A DNA stretch of 64,000 nucleotides from Sphingomonadales bacterium UBA7471 (GTDB lineage Bacteria; Pseudomonadota; Alphaproteobacteria; Sphingomonadales; Sphingomonadaceae). Of the stretch, positions 1-8,874 are shown piece by piece. Location: positions 14,607 to 78,606 of the forward strand of contig DLOZ01000017.1 in assembly GCA_002479765.1 (NCBI GenBank), written 5' to 3'. The notes below the pieces were generated by a model, which saw only the letters and a program-made list of their open reading frames with translations, ran no database searches and was not told where the DNA came from. Within the stretch, counting starts at the first letter, position 1, and every line of letters begins with the position of its first letter. The position numbers and the translations under genes are program-made.

Positions 1-356
1 ACGCAGCGAACAAGTCGCTGTCCAAAATCTCGATCGAAATTGCCGAACTTGCTGCGCGCGCGAAAGAAGGCAAGCTGCAACCCCATGAATATCAGGGCGG
101 CACCGCGTCCATCTCCAACATGGGCATGATGGGTATCAAGCAGTTCGAAGCCGTCATCAACCCGCCACAAGCGATGATCATGGCGATCGGCGCAGGCGAA
201 AAGCGTCCCTATATCGTCGATGACGCCCTCGCCATCGCCACCGTCATGTCGGCCACCGGTAGCTTCGACCACCGCGCCATCGACGGCGCAGACGGCGCGC
301 AGTTGATGAAGGTCTTCAAGGAACTGGTGGAGAAGCCTTTGGGGTTGGTGGCGTAA
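1..356 (+). CDS. pdhC: Pyruvate dehydrogenase E2, dihydrolipoamide acetyltransferase (3' part)
   Basis: E2 transfers the acetyl group from its lipoyl arm to CoA inside the pyruvate dehydrogenase complex. Only the last 117 codons are in the window; the frame is open from base 3. The visible part is the end of the C-terminal catalytic domain, with GTASISNMGMMG and the active-site block DHRAIDGADGA near the end. lpdA starts one base after its stop, so E2 and E3 form one transcript. E1 alpha and beta lie elsewhere (46.4-48.9 kb), so the complex is encoded at two loci. A 2-oxoglutarate dehydrogenase E2 (sucB) is the alternative; the order with lpdA and the FKELVEKP ending favour PdhC. Confidence 0.9.
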   Translation, partial: AANKSLSKISIEIAELAARAKEGKLQPHEYQGGTASISNMGMMGIKQFEAVINPPQAMIMAIGAGEKRPYIVDDALAIATVMSATGSFDHRAIDGADGAQLMKVFKELVEKPLGLVA

Positions 357-357
357 T

Positions 358-1749
358 ATGTCTGATTACGACCTCATCGTCCTCGGTTCTGGCCCCGGTG
401 GCTATGTTGCCGCCATCCGCGCCGCGCAGCTTGGGCTGAAAGTTGCCATTGTCGAGCGGGAAAATCTTGGTGGCATATGCCTCAACTGGGGCTGTATCCC
501 GACCAAGGCGTTGCTGCGGTCGGCGGAAATCTATCATTATATGCAGCATGCGGGCGATTATGGCCTGACGGCGGCGAATATCAGCGCGGATATCGACGCG
601 GTGGTGAAGCGGTCGCGCGGTGTGGCCAAGCAGCTTAATCAGGGCGTCACGCATCTGATGAAGAAGAACAAGATCAATGTCCATATGGGCGACGGCAAGC
701 TGACTGCAGCCAACACGCTGACGGTCACCAAAGATGGCAAGACGGAAGAGCTGACCGCGAAGAATATCATCCTCGCCACCGGTGCGCGCGCCCGCGACCT
801 GCCATTTGCGCCTGCCGACGGAAAACGTATCTGGACCTATCGCCACGCGATGGTGCCGCCCGTAATGCCGAAAAAACTGCTGGTCATCGGATCGGGCGCA
901 ATCGGCATAGAATTTGCCAGCTTTTACAATGATATGGGCGCAGAAGTGACCGTCGTCGAAATGCTCGACCGCATCGTGCCCGTTGAGGACGCCGATGTTT
1001 CGACCTTCCTTGAAAAGGCGCTGACAAAGCAGGGCATGACGATCATGACCGGGGCAGGGGTCGAAGAGCTTAAGGCCAGCGCGACGGGCGTTTCTGCGAA
1101 GATCAAGGGTAAGGACGGCAAGGTCATTGCGTCCGAATTCACCCACTGCATCGTTGCCATCGGCATTGTCCCCAACACCGAAAATATCGGGCTAGAGGCG
1201 CTTGGCGTCGAAATGGACCGCGGCTTCCTGAAAACCGATCCAATGTGCCGCACCAATGTACCTGGCCTGTGGGCGATTGGTGACATCACCGCGCCGCCAT
1301 GGTTGGCGCATAAGGCTAGCCATGAAGGCGTTATTGCCGCCGAAGCGATTGCTGGTGGCCATCCGCACGCGATGGACCCCAAGAACATTCCCGGCTGCAC
1401 CTATTGCCACCCGCAAGTCGCGAGCGTCGGCTTGACCGAAGCCAAGGCGAAAGAGGCAGGTTATGACGTCAAAGTCGGCAACTTCCCCTTCCTCGGCAAC
1501 GGCAAAGCGATTGCGCTGGGTGAGGCCGAAGGCTTCATCAAAACCGTGTTCGACGCCAAAACCGGAGAGCTACTGGGCGCGCATATGGTGGGCGCTGAAG
1601 TGACGGAGCTCATCCAAGGCTATACCATCGGCAAAACAGCGGAATTGGTCGAAGCGGACTTCATGCACACCGTGTTCCCGCATCCAACATTGAGCGAAAT
1701 GATGCACGAAAGCGTGCTCGGCGCTTATGGCAAAATGTTGCACATGTGA
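358..1749 (+). CDS. lpdA: Dihydrolipoyl dehydrogenase (E3)
   Basis: Flavoprotein of 463 aa that reoxidises dihydrolipoamide and reduces NAD+ for the pyruvate dehydrogenase complex. Visible features: FAD-binding GSGPGGY near residue 11, the redox disulfide CLNWGC (Cys41, Cys46), an NAD-binding GSGAIG near residue 178, the second FAD motif ending AIGDI, and the C-terminal FPHPTLSE carrying the His-Glu active-site pair supplied to the partner subunit. Length is normal for the family. The start follows the E2 stop by one base. The stop overlaps the GTG start of the next gene. Confidence 0.96.
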   Translation: MSDYDLIVLGSGPGGYVAAIRAAQLGLKVAIVERENLGGICLNWGCIPTKALLRSAEIYHYMQHAGDYGLTAANISADIDAVVKRSRGVAKQLNQGVTHLMKKNKINVHMGDGKLTAANTLTVTKDGKTEELTAKNIILATGARARDLPFAPADGKRIWTYRHAMVPPVMPKKLLVIGSGAIGIEFASFYNDMGAEVTVVEMLDRIVPVEDADVSTFLEKALTKQGMTIMTGAGVEELKASATGVSAKIKGKDGKVIASEFTHCIVAIGIVPNTENIGLEALGVEMDRGFLKTDPMCRTNVPGLWAIGDITAPPWLAHKASHEGVIAAEAIAGGHPHAMDPKNIPGCTYCHPQVASVGLTEAKAKEAGYDVKVGNFPFLGNGKAIALGEAEGFIKTVFDAKTGELLGAHMVGAEVTELIQGYTIGKTAELVEADFMHTVFPHPTLSEMMHESVLGAYGKMLHM

Positions 1750-2396
1750 TTTTGCCATTTCGTCTGTTTATGGGGGCGGTGGTTCTGTTCGTCCTTGTGG
1801 TTGCTTTGGGATATGCGGTTACCGCAGGCCATTTCCGCGCATTTGACCTCGCCGTCTCGCACGCCCTCTATATGCAGCGCGGGGTTTCCCCTGATTGGCT
1901 TATCTGGCTTATGCAAGGCATCAGCTGGATTGGTGGCGGCGTCCAACGCTACATCATCGTCGCCGTTCTGACGTTCGCTTTATGGCGTTGGTGGGGGTGG
2001 GGCTCTGCGCTTGCCATGGGCCTAACGACATTGATCGCGGCACTCACGTCTGACGTCATGAAATATTTTTTCGCACGTGTCCGCCCCGATCTGGTGGCGC
2101 AGCTGGACCCCGTCACCAGTCCCGCATTTCCCAGCGGCCATTCCAATAATGCGGCAGTGGTCTACATATTGTTCATCATGCTGATACCGCAGGCGCGGCA
2201 TCCTGTGTGGCAGCTAGCGGCGGCGGCGATGATCTTGCTGACCGGTGTTTCGCGGATCATGCTTGGCGTGCATTGGCCGACCGACGTGCTGGGTGGATGG
2301 ATGCTGGGTGCGTCCTTCGCGCTTATGGCGGGCGGGGTCATTGCCTATCGCGAGCATCAGCGACAGGGACAGTTTCCTTCGGTCCTCGCACCTTAA
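1746..2396 (+). CDS. PAP2-superfamily membrane phosphatase
   Basis: Integral membrane phosphatase of the type 2 phosphatidic acid phosphatase superfamily, 216 aa, probably acting on a lipid phosphate or pyrophosphate at the membrane. All three family motifs are present: KYFFARVRPD (K-x6-RP), PSGHSNN, and SRIMLGVHWPTD (SR-x5-H-x3-D). About six hydrophobic segments are visible. The GTG start overlaps the lpdA stop by four bases; an in-frame ATG slightly downstream is the alternative start. The substrate cannot be told from sequence (undecaprenyl pyrophosphate, phosphatidic acid or lipid A are possible). Functional linkage to lpdA is not implied. Confidence 0.88.
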   Translation: MILPFRLFMGAVVLFVLVVALGYAVTAGHFRAFDLAVSHALYMQRGVSPDWLIWLMQGISWIGGGVQRYIIVAVLTFALWRWWGWGSALAMGLTTLIAALTSDVMKYFFARVRPDLVAQLDPVTSPAFPSGHSNNAAVVYILFIMLIPQARHPVWQLAAAAMILLTGVSRIMLGVHWPTDVLGGWMLGASFALMAGGVIAYREHQRQGQFPSVLAP

Positions 2397-2398
2397 TA

Positions 2399-2417
2399 CG
2401 CACCGCTGCGCTTTTTT
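2399..2417 (+). terminator. Weak hairpin followed by T6
   Basis: A short stem CGCA/TGCG with a four-base loop, followed by six Ts, lies right after the PAP2 stop. It would end the pdhC-lpdA-PAP2 transcript. The four-pair stem makes this a tentative call. Confidence 0.3.
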
Positions 2418-2479
2418 CTGTCCACCGCGCGCGGAATTTGTCATGCGTGTATCTTAACAGTTTTTCGGGAGAAACAACC

Positions 2480-3781
2480 ATGGGACATAGCCTCTACTTT
2501 CTGAGAAATGCTGGGGTTTTCGCGATGGCGTTGGCGGCCGTTTCGGCCCCTGCATCCGCGCAAAATACGGTCATTACTGCGGACAAAATGATCGACGTTC
2601 TCACGGGCAAGACCGTCGATTATCCCGCCGTCTTTGTTGGCGCCGATGGGCGTATCACCAGCATTGCCGACGCACGCACCGTTAAATGGGGCAGTGACGT
2701 CAAACATATCAACCTCAGCGGCAAAACCATATTGCCGGGCTTGATCGATATGCACGTCCATCTCGACAGTCCCGCCGATATTGGCGGCTATCGGGGACTG
2801 GAATTCACAGACAGCTTTTGGGGCATGACCGCCGTTGGATCGGCGCAAGCGATGCTGAAGGCCGGTTTTACAACAGTTCGCAACGTTGGTTCGGGCGACC
2901 GCAACGACATCGGCCTGAAACAAGCCATTGAAAACGGCTACGCAACGGGTCCGCGCATTGTTCCCGCTGGCTACGCACTTGGCGCGACGGGCGGGCATTG
3001 CGACTCCACATTCCTGCCACCCAGCCTGGAGAAATCGGGTAAGGAAGAGGGCATCGCCGATAGCGAAGACGAACTGCGCTACCAAGTGCGGCGTCAGCGC
3101 AAATATGGCGCAGAGGTTATCAAGGTTTGCGCAACGGGCGGCGTGTTTTCGCGCAATACCGAACCCGGCCAGCAGCAGCTTTCTGAACGTGAACTTCGCG
3201 TGATCGCGGATGAGGCGCATCAATGGGGCCTTCGTGTTGCCGCGCACGCGCATGGCGGCGAAGGGATCAAAGCCGCGATCAAGGCGGGTATCGATACGAT
3301 CGAACATGCCAGCCTTGTCGATGATGAAGGCATCAAGCTTGCAGCCGCCCGGCCACGGCCGGTCTGGTTCTCCATGGATATCTTCAACACCGACTATACC
3401 CAATCCGAAGGCGCCAAGAACGGCGTGCTTGAAGATAATCTCAGGAAAGACCGCGAAGTCGCGCAAATCCAACGCGATAACTTCCGCAAAGCACATAAAG
3501 CAGGCGTCAAAATGGTCTTCGCGTCGGACGCCGGCGTTATGCCGCACGGACTGGTCGGCGGGCAGTTTAAGGTCATGGTCGAATATGGCATGACACCGCT
3601 GGAGGCGATCCAAGCGGCCACGCGCAATGCGGCGCAGGCTTTGGGCCGTGAAAAGGATGTCGGCGCAATCGCGGTCGGTCGCTTCGCAGATATCATTGCG
3701 GTGGATGGCGATCCGCTGACAAATGTTCGCGAACTGGAATCGGTCGATGCCGTCGTAAAAGGTGGCAAGGTCGTCAACTAA
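2480..3781 (+). CDS. Secreted amidohydrolase (imidazolonepropionase / Xaa-Pro dipeptidase-like)
   Basis: Metal-dependent amidohydrolase of 433 aa, exported by a signal peptide ending ASAQN (about residues 1-28). Visible catalytic features: GLIDMHVHLD (first two metal His, near residue 91), IKVCATGGV with the lysine that is carboxylated in this family, AAHAHGG, TIEHASLVDD, and FASDAGVMPHG with the metal Asp. The C-terminal ADIIAVDGDPL is the usual composite beta-sandwich end. Start chosen at the ATG preceded by CGGGAGA; the frame stays open further upstream, but that part overlaps the PAP2 gene and has no signal peptide. Likely cleaves prolyl dipeptides or cyclic amides in the periplasm; the precise substrate is unknown. 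Confidence 0.9.
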   Translation: MGHSLYFLRNAGVFAMALAAVSAPASAQNTVITADKMIDVLTGKTVDYPAVFVGADGRITSIADARTVKWGSDVKHINLSGKTILPGLIDMHVHLDSPADIGGYRGLEFTDSFWGMTAVGSAQAMLKAGFTTVRNVGSGDRNDIGLKQAIENGYATGPRIVPAGYALGATGGHCDSTFLPPSLEKSGKEEGIADSEDELRYQVRRQRKYGAEVIKVCATGGVFSRNTEPGQQQLSERELRVIADEAHQWGLRVAAHAHGGEGIKAAIKAGIDTIEHASLVDDEGIKLAAARPRPVWFSMDIFNTDYTQSEGAKNGVLEDNLRKDREVAQIQRDNFRKAHKAGVKMVFASDAGVMPHGLVGGQFKVMVEYGMTPLEAIQAATRNAAQALGREKDVGAIAVGRFADIIAVDGDPLTNVRELESVDAVVKGGKVVN

Positions 3782-3873
3782 AGCCAATATCATGCTGTGC
3801 GATGTTGCATTGATTGCGAACCGCACAGTGTGATAAATAGAATGGGTAGGATGAACATCTGGGGGTTTGAATT

Positions 3874-4218
3874 ATGATTTCTCTGGTCGCAGCAACTTTG
3901 CTCAGCATGGCCGCCATGAAAGGTGACCCAATGGACAATGCCCGCAAGGCATTCAACAATTGCATGATTGAAACGCACAACACCGCGGTTGGCGAAAAAG
4001 CGAGCCCGAGCGACTTCATCAAAACCAGCGATACAGCCTGCCCAACAGAGCGCGCCGCGTATAAGGAAATTCTGGTGAAGTCAGAACGCTCATACGGCGC
4101 AAGCATGGCGGATGCCGAAAAATTTGCGGCTGAAGAAATTCAGATGATCGTCGACTCAATCGTCACCAGCTTCAACGAAAATGTTGAAAGCGGCGCAAAG
4201 CTGACGCCCGAGAAATAA
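3874..4218 (+). CDS. Small secreted protein of unknown function
   Basis: 114 aa, not recognised. It begins with a short hydrophobic stretch (MISLVAATLLSMAAMKG) consistent with a signal peptide. The rest is helical and charged, with two cysteines (in NNCMIE and TACPTE) that could form a disulfide. The start is preceded by a G-rich ribosome binding site (GGGGG). It stands alone between the amidohydrolase and tRNA-Ser. The DxACP-type cysteine spacing and helical character resemble small periplasmic proteins common in sphingomonads, but no function can be assigned. Confidence 0.7.
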   Translation: MISLVAATLLSMAAMKGDPMDNARKAFNNCMIETHNTAVGEKASPSDFIKTSDTACPTERAAYKEILVKSERSYGASMADAEKFAAEEIQMIVDSIVTSFNENVESGAKLTPEK

Positions 4219-4256
4219 TCCCGGCGTTGTGGGTGCAACAAATTCGGTTGGGAAAT

Positions 4257-4346
4257 TGGCGGACAGGGTGGGATTCGAACCCACGGTGAGCTTCCACCCA
4301 CGACGGTTTTCAAGACCGTTGCCTTAAACCACTCGGCCACCTGTCC
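4257..4346 (-). tRNA. tRNA-Ser (anticodon UGA)
   Basis: On the minus strand: acceptor GGACAGG pairing with CCTGTCC, the D-arm TGGCCGAGTGG typical of class II serine tRNAs, an anticodon loop with TGA, a long variable arm, the T-arm GGTTCGAATCC, discriminator G and an encoded CCA. Length 90 nt. Reads codon UCA. Confidence 0.97.
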
Positions 4347-4422
4347 GCTTACGAAGTGCCCCTAGCCATCCGGCAAAGCGATGGCAAGGGCAGATGCGGC
4401 CTTCAACACAAATGGAGACCCT

Positions 4423-5496
4423 GTGCGCATTAACCGGAAATTTTGGCTATCAACGCTAATCTGCACCAGTGCGTGCGTGTTTGGGCCCATAAGCGCCGCC
4501 CAAGAAATTGCAGCGCCAACTACCGAAAGCGCCAATGATGCGCATGAGGCTGGATTTCGCGCCTATCTTGGCCAAGTGCGGCAAAGGGCGCTGACCGAAG
4601 GCGTTTCGGCGGCGACGCTCGATCGCGTGTTGCCTTCGTTAAGCTTTAACGCCCGCGTTGTGCGGCTTGACCGGCAACAGCCAGAGGGCGCTTCAAATGC
4701 GCCGGTTCCCAATTTTGCGCCCTATAAAGCCCGCCATGTCGATGCATCACGCATTAGCCGGGGTCGCGCAAAATATAGCGAGCTTCGCCCACTGCTGCAG
4801 CGGATCGAAAATGAAACCGGCGTACCGGAAGAAATCATGATCGCCATTTATGGCCATGAAACCAATTATGGATCGGTCATGGGCAACTTCAACGCCCCCG
4901 AATCCTTGGCGTCACTCGCCTATGAAGGCCGCCGGCGTGCGTTGTTTGAGGCTGAATTGATCGCGGTGCTGAAGATGATCGACAAGGGCGTTCCGCAATA
5001 TGCCATTACGGGCAGCTGGGCAGGGGCACTTGGAAAGCCGCAGTTTTTGCCTTCGGTATATTTGCGCCTGGCGCGCGATGGGGACGGCGACGGCTATGCC
5101 GATATCTGGCGTAGCGAGGTGGACGCCATGACCTCCATCGCCAACTATTTCGTCAACACAGGCTGGCGGCGCGGCGAGGAATGGGGCTTTGCGGTCAACG
5201 TTCCCGCGTCGTTCAACCGCGCCGCGTTGAGTTCGCGCATGGCATCGCCGCGCTGCCCCCGCGTTTTTGGGCGGCACAGCCAGTGGAAAACCATCGCGGA
5301 ATGGCGGGAACTGGGCATCACGCCGCAGCGCGGATTTTGGCCGAAAGACAGCATGATGGCGACCCTGATTGAGCCCGATGGCGTCGGCCAAACCGCATAT
5401 CTGCTGGGCGGGAACTACCGCGTGATATTGGACTATAATTGTTCAAATTTTTACGCGCTGTCGGTGGGGTTATTGGCTGACGCGGTTCGGAATTAA
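4423..5496 (+). CDS. mltB: Lytic murein transglycosylase (MltB/SLT_2 family)
   Basis: Cleaves peptidoglycan glycan strands with formation of 1,6-anhydromuramic acid in the periplasm. About 357 aa. Visible: a signal peptide (NRKFWLSTLICTSACVFG then SAAQ), the catalytic-Glu block IYGHETNYG, GSWAGALGKPQFLPS and DGDGDGYADIW, all matching the MltB core. The start was chosen at GTG 4423 because GGAG lies five bases upstream and it gives a clean signal peptide; an in-frame ATG at 4381 adds 14 polar residues. In related genomes this gene is usually followed by rlpA and dacC, which are missing here apart from a probable dacC tail. Confidence 0.9.
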   Translation: MRINRKFWLSTLICTSACVFGPISAAQEIAAPTTESANDAHEAGFRAYLGQVRQRALTEGVSAATLDRVLPSLSFNARVVRLDRQQPEGASNAPVPNFAPYKARHVDASRISRGRAKYSELRPLLQRIENETGVPEEIMIAIYGHETNYGSVMGNFNAPESLASLAYEGRRRALFEAELIAVLKMIDKGVPQYAITGSWAGALGKPQFLPSVYLRLARDGDGDGYADIWRSEVDAMTSIANYFVNTGWRRGEEWGFAVNVPASFNRAALSSRMASPRCPRVFGRHSQWKTIAEWRELGITPQRGFWPKDSMMATLIEPDGVGQTAYLLGGNYRVILDYNCSNFYALSVGLLADAVRN

Positions 5497-5542
5497 GCCA
5501 GCTATCGTTTGATAGGTGCACACGCTATACGGGACCTATTAA

Positions 5543-5686
5543 GCGGGGCGTGCACATGCACCGCTTGTCGCAGAATATGAGGACGGAACAGAGCAAATCA
5601 TGCCCTTATTGGCTGACGAATCATTAGCCCCAGCAGGCTTTTTAACGCGCGCCCTTAATGGCTTGGCGTCATGGGTGGCCGCATGA
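5543..5686 (+). pseudogene. Probable 3' remnant of dacC (D-Ala-D-Ala carboxypeptidase)
   Basis: A 47-codon open frame begins just after a stop at 5540-5542 and ends at 5684-5686, overlapping the tmk ATG as ATGA. It reads RAHAPLVAEYEDGTEQIM, then PLLADESLAPAGFLTRALNG. This resembles the end of penicillin-binding protein 5/6 C-terminal domains (a PLVA/PLLA strand, then an AGFF-type amphipathic anchor). No catalytic domain remains upstream. Many sphingomonads have mltB-rlpA-dacC-tmk, so I infer a deletion that removed rlpA and most of dacC. An in-frame ATG at 5600 could also give a 28-residue peptide. The homology judgement is from memory of the family. Confidence 0.5.
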
Positions 5687-6321
5687 CCGCGCGCGGTCGT
5701 TTCTTATCGATTGAAGGCGGGGAGGGCGTGGGCAAGTCTACGCAGATCAACGCGCTTGCGGACATGATCCGAAGCCATGGGCATGACGTGATTTTGACGC
5801 GCGAACCCGGCGGAACAGAGGGTGCCGAAGTCATCCGGCAACTGTTGCTGGGCGGAAGCGCAGAACGCTGGGCCCCGCGCGCAGAGGCGTTGCTGTTTGC
5901 CGCAGCGCGCAGCGACCATGTTGAACGGTTGATCGAACCCGCCTTGGCAAGCGGCAAATGGGTCATTGCGGACCGCTTCATCGACAGCAGCCGTGCCTAT
6001 CAAGGTGCAGGCTCCGGCTTGTCAGATGATGACATCATGACGCTGCATGGCATCGGCAGTCGCGGCCTATTGCCCGATCGCACATTGGTGTTGCGCCTCG
6101 ATCCGAAAGAAGCCGCACAGCGCGCAGCCGCCAGAGATCAGAACCGTCCCGACCGTATTCAGGGAAGGACAGAGGATTTCCATTCAGACGTCGATATGGC
6201 ATTTGTGGGATATGCCGAGCGCGAACCTAGGGTGCGTCTGGTTGACGCTTCAGGAACGGCCGCAGACGTGACCGCGCGGCTTGTGGCGCAGATATCCGAT
6301 TTGTTGGTGGAACCCGCCTGA
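5683..6321 (+). CDS. tmk: Thymidylate kinase
   Basis: Phosphorylates dTMP to dTDP with ATP. About 212 aa, normal length. P-loop EGGEGVGKST at the N-terminus, the DRFIDSSRAYQG block (DR-Y/F-x-S motif with the substrate-binding Arg) and a lid region with RNRPDRI-like basic residues. The start was set at 5683 because its ATG overlaps the preceding frame's TGA (ATGA), the coupling expected after dacC; an ATG at 5671 is in frame too. Its TGA overlaps the holB ATG, so tmk and holB are translationally coupled. Confidence 0.95.
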   Translation: MTARGRFLSIEGGEGVGKSTQINALADMIRSHGHDVILTREPGGTEGAEVIRQLLLGGSAERWAPRAEALLFAAARSDHVERLIEPALASGKWVIADRFIDSSRAYQGAGSGLSDDDIMTLHGIGSRGLLPDRTLVLRLDPKEAAQRAAARDQNRPDRIQGRTEDFHSDVDMAFVGYAEREPRVRLVDASGTAADVTARLVAQISDLLVEPA

Positions 6322-7280
6322 TGGACTATGTCGGCCATGACAAGGCGTGGCGCCAGTTTTCCAAAGCCTGCGACAGCGGGAAAACGCACCATGGCTGGAT
6401 ATTGGCCGGGGCGAGGGGGCTCGGCAAATCTGCGTTCGCCCTGAAGGCGGCGTCCGCGCTTGTTGACCCAACGAACATGCACGCAAATCTCATCGCCCGC
6501 GGTTCCCATCCCGATATTTTGTGGGTGAAGCGGCTTCCGAAAGAAGCACCAAAGGACGATGAAGACGTCACCGATGAAACCGAGCTCAAACGCAGCATAA
6601 CGGTGGATCAGATCCGTAGCGTTCAGCAGGCGCTAACATCGCGTCCGGGGCTCAGTGATAAGCGCGCCATCATTATTGATTCTGCGGATGACCTTGAACG
6701 CGGCGGCGCCAACGCATTGTTGAAATCTTTGGAAGAACCGCCCGTTGGGACCTATTTCTTTTTGGTCAGCCATGCCAGCGACCGGTTGCTTCCGACCATC
6801 CGCTCACGCTGCCAGATATTGCGCTTTGAACCCTTGTGTGACGCAGATATGGCCGAGGCATTGCAACGCGCCGCGCCCGAGGCGAGCCAGTCGGATATTG
6901 ACGCTCTCGTGCGCCTGGGCAACGGAGCCCCCGGCCAAGCGCTGGATTTCCTTGGGCTAAGGCTCGACGAGTTGGAAGATGCCATGGCGTCCATTTTACG
7001 TTCAGGCGACCGGGATAATGCCATTCGCATCGCTTTGGCCGAAAAACTGTCGCTCAAGGCCGCGCAGCCGAGATATGAAGCCTTTCTGCGCCGCGCGCCC
7101 GCACTGATCGCAGAACATACGCGGATGCTTGGCGTCGGTCAGCTACGCGCCGGGATTGATGCGTGGGAGGCCGCAAGCGGGCTAGCCGCACGCGCCATAG
7201 CGTTGAGTTTGGACAAGCAGAGCGTCGTCTTTCAAATGGGAAGCTTGCTGGCATCGGTTCAAGCGCATAAGGCGAGCTAA
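6321..7280 (+). CDS. holB: DNA polymerase III delta' subunit
   Basis: Clamp-loader subunit of 319 aa. A Rossmann-like AAA+ fold is seen with GARGLGKSAFA (P-loop), a segment after it in the position of the zinc module, IIDSADDLERGGANALLKSLEEP (sensor and Walker B region; quoted in part) and IRSRCQILRFEPL (sensor-1/SRC-like motif). It sits in the conserved tmk-holB-metG-tatD order and overlaps tmk by one base. Confidence 0.92.
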   Translation: MDYVGHDKAWRQFSKACDSGKTHHGWILAGARGLGKSAFALKAASALVDPTNMHANLIARGSHPDILWVKRLPKEAPKDDEDVTDETELKRSITVDQIRSVQQALTSRPGLSDKRAIIIDSADDLERGGANALLKSLEEPPVGTYFFLVSHASDRLLPTIRSRCQILRFEPLCDADMAEALQRAAPEASQSDIDALVRLGNGAPGQALDFLGLRLDELEDAMASILRSGDRDNAIRIALAEKLSLKAAQPRYEAFLRRAPALIAEHTRMLGVGQLRAGIDAWEAASGLAARAIALSLDKQSVVFQMGSLLASVQAHKAS

Positions 7281-7305
7281 TTCGCCAAAAAATACAAGAG
7301 TCCAC

Positions 7306-8874
7306 ATGTCTGAACCTTTTTATATTACCACCGCCATAGCCTATCCAAATGGCAAGCCGCATATCGGGCATGCCTATGAAGCGATTGCAACCGACGCGAT
7401 TGCGCGGTTTCAGCGGTTGATGGGCCGTGATGTGCGTTTCGTCACGGGCACCGATGAGCATGGCCTGAAAATGGACCAGACGGCACGGGCAGCCGGCAAG
7501 GCAACACGCGACCTTGCAGATGAAATGTCGTCTTATTTCAAGGAAATGTGCAGTACTCTTGATATTTCCTTTGATCATTTTTGTCGCACAACATCGGACC
7601 ATCATCACAAGGCCAGTCAAGCGATTTGGAAACGACTCGAAGCCGCTGGCGACTTGTATCTTGACCGGTATGAAGGATGGTATTCGGTCCGCGACGAAGC
7701 TTATTATGACGAAACCGAGCTGACCGAGGGCGAGGGGGGGCAGAAGCTTTCGCCGCAGGGCACGCCTGTTGAATGGACGGTAGAAGAAAGCTGGTTTTTC
7801 CGGCTTTCGAAATATGAACAGCCATTGCTCGAATATTATGCGGCGCATCCTGACTTTATCCGACCCGACAGCCGGAAAAACGAAACGGTTAAGTTCGTTG
7901 AAGGCGGCCTGAAAGACCTGTCCGTTTCGCGCACCAGTTTCGATTGGGGCGTCAAAGTTCCCGGCAGCGAAAATCATGTCATGTATGTCTGGTTGGACGC
8001 GCTCACCACATATATTTCTGCGATTGGCTTTCCCGACGATACCGAGGAATGGCGCAAATTCTGGCCGGCCAATGTCCATATCATTGGCAAGGACATTGTC
8101 CGCTTTCACACGGTCTATTGGCCCGCATTTTTGATGTCGGCCGGCTTGCCATTGCCGAAACAGGTGTTCGGACATGGATTCCTGCTTTCACGTGGCGAGA
8201 AAATGTCGAAGTCCTTGGGCAATGTCGTTGACCCAATGCAGCTTGCGGAATTGTTTGGCGTCGATGCGCTGCGCTATTTCCTGCTGCGCGAAGTCAGCTT
8301 CGGTCAGGACGGCAGCTATAGCCCCGAAGCGATTGTCACCCGCGTGAATGCTGATCTCGCCAACAGCTTCGGCAATTTGGCGCAGCGGACATTGTCGCTC
8401 ATCTTCAAAAATTGCGAAGGCTATCTGCCCGCCATTCGCGGCCATAATGACGATGACACAGCGCTTTTGGATTTGGTGGGCGCAACTGTTTCGCAGCATA
8501 TTCCTGCGCATTACGAAGATTTGGCGATGTCACAGGGGCTAGAAAGCTGGATGCAGGCGGTCTTTGCCTGCAACGCCTATGTCGACGTGCAAGCGCCCTG
8601 GGCGCTCAAGAAAACAGATCCGGAACGTATGGAAACCGTGCTTGCCACACTGTTCATCTGTATCGCGCAACTCGCCATCGCGGCTTTGCCGATCATTCCC
8701 GGGTCGGCGACCAAGCTTCTGGACCAAATGGGCGTTCCCCTTGATGTGCGGAACTTCGATGCGGCAGGATCGCATTGGTATTCACCTTTGGCCGAGAGCA
8801 ATTACCAAATTGCCCAGCCTGTCGGGCTATTCCCCCGATTGGAAATACCAGCGGAGGAGGGGACTGCGGCCTGA
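7306..8874 (+). CDS. metG: Methionyl-tRNA synthetase
   Basis: Charges tRNA-Met and initiator tRNA. 522 aa, class I synthetase. The HIGH signature appears as KPHIGHAYE near residue 17 and the KMSKS loop as EKMSKSLGN. The long knuckle with four zinc cysteines is absent, as in the shorter alphaproteobacterial type, and there is no C-terminal EMAP-like dimerisation domain. The start follows holB by 25 bases; the stop overlaps the tatD start (TGATG). Confidence 0.96.
   Translation: MSEPFYITTAIAYPNGKPHIGHAYEAIATDAIARFQRLMGRDVRFVTGTDEHGLKMDQTARAAGKATRDLADEMSSYFKEMCSTLDISFDHFCRTTSDHHHKASQAIWKRLEAAGDLYLDRYEGWYSVRDEAYYDETELTEGEGGQKLSPQGTPVEWTVEESWFFRLSKYEQPLLEYYAAHPDFIRPDSRKNETVKFVEGGLKDLSVSRTSFDWGVKVPGSENHVMYVWLDALTTYISAIGFPDDTEEWRKFWPANVHIIGKDIVRFHTVYWPAFLMSAGLPLPKQVFGHGFLLSRGEKMSKSLGNVVDPMQLAELFGVDALRYFLLREVSFGQDGSYSPEAIVTRVNADLANSFGNLAQRTLSLIFKNCEGYLPAIRGHNDDDTALLDLVGATVSQHIPAHYEDLAMSQGLESWMQAVFACNAYVDVQAPWALKKTDPERMETVLATLFICIAQLAIAALPIIPGSATKLLDQMGVPLDVRNFDAAGSHWYSPLAESNYQIAQPVGLFPRLEIPAEEGTAA

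Noticed and set aside
2441..3826. Long open frame (461 codons) on the minus strand opposite the amidohydrolase gene
   Set aside because: The plus-strand gene has a signal peptide, metal-site motifs and a ribosome binding site; the opposite frame has no recognisable domain and mirrors its codon structure.
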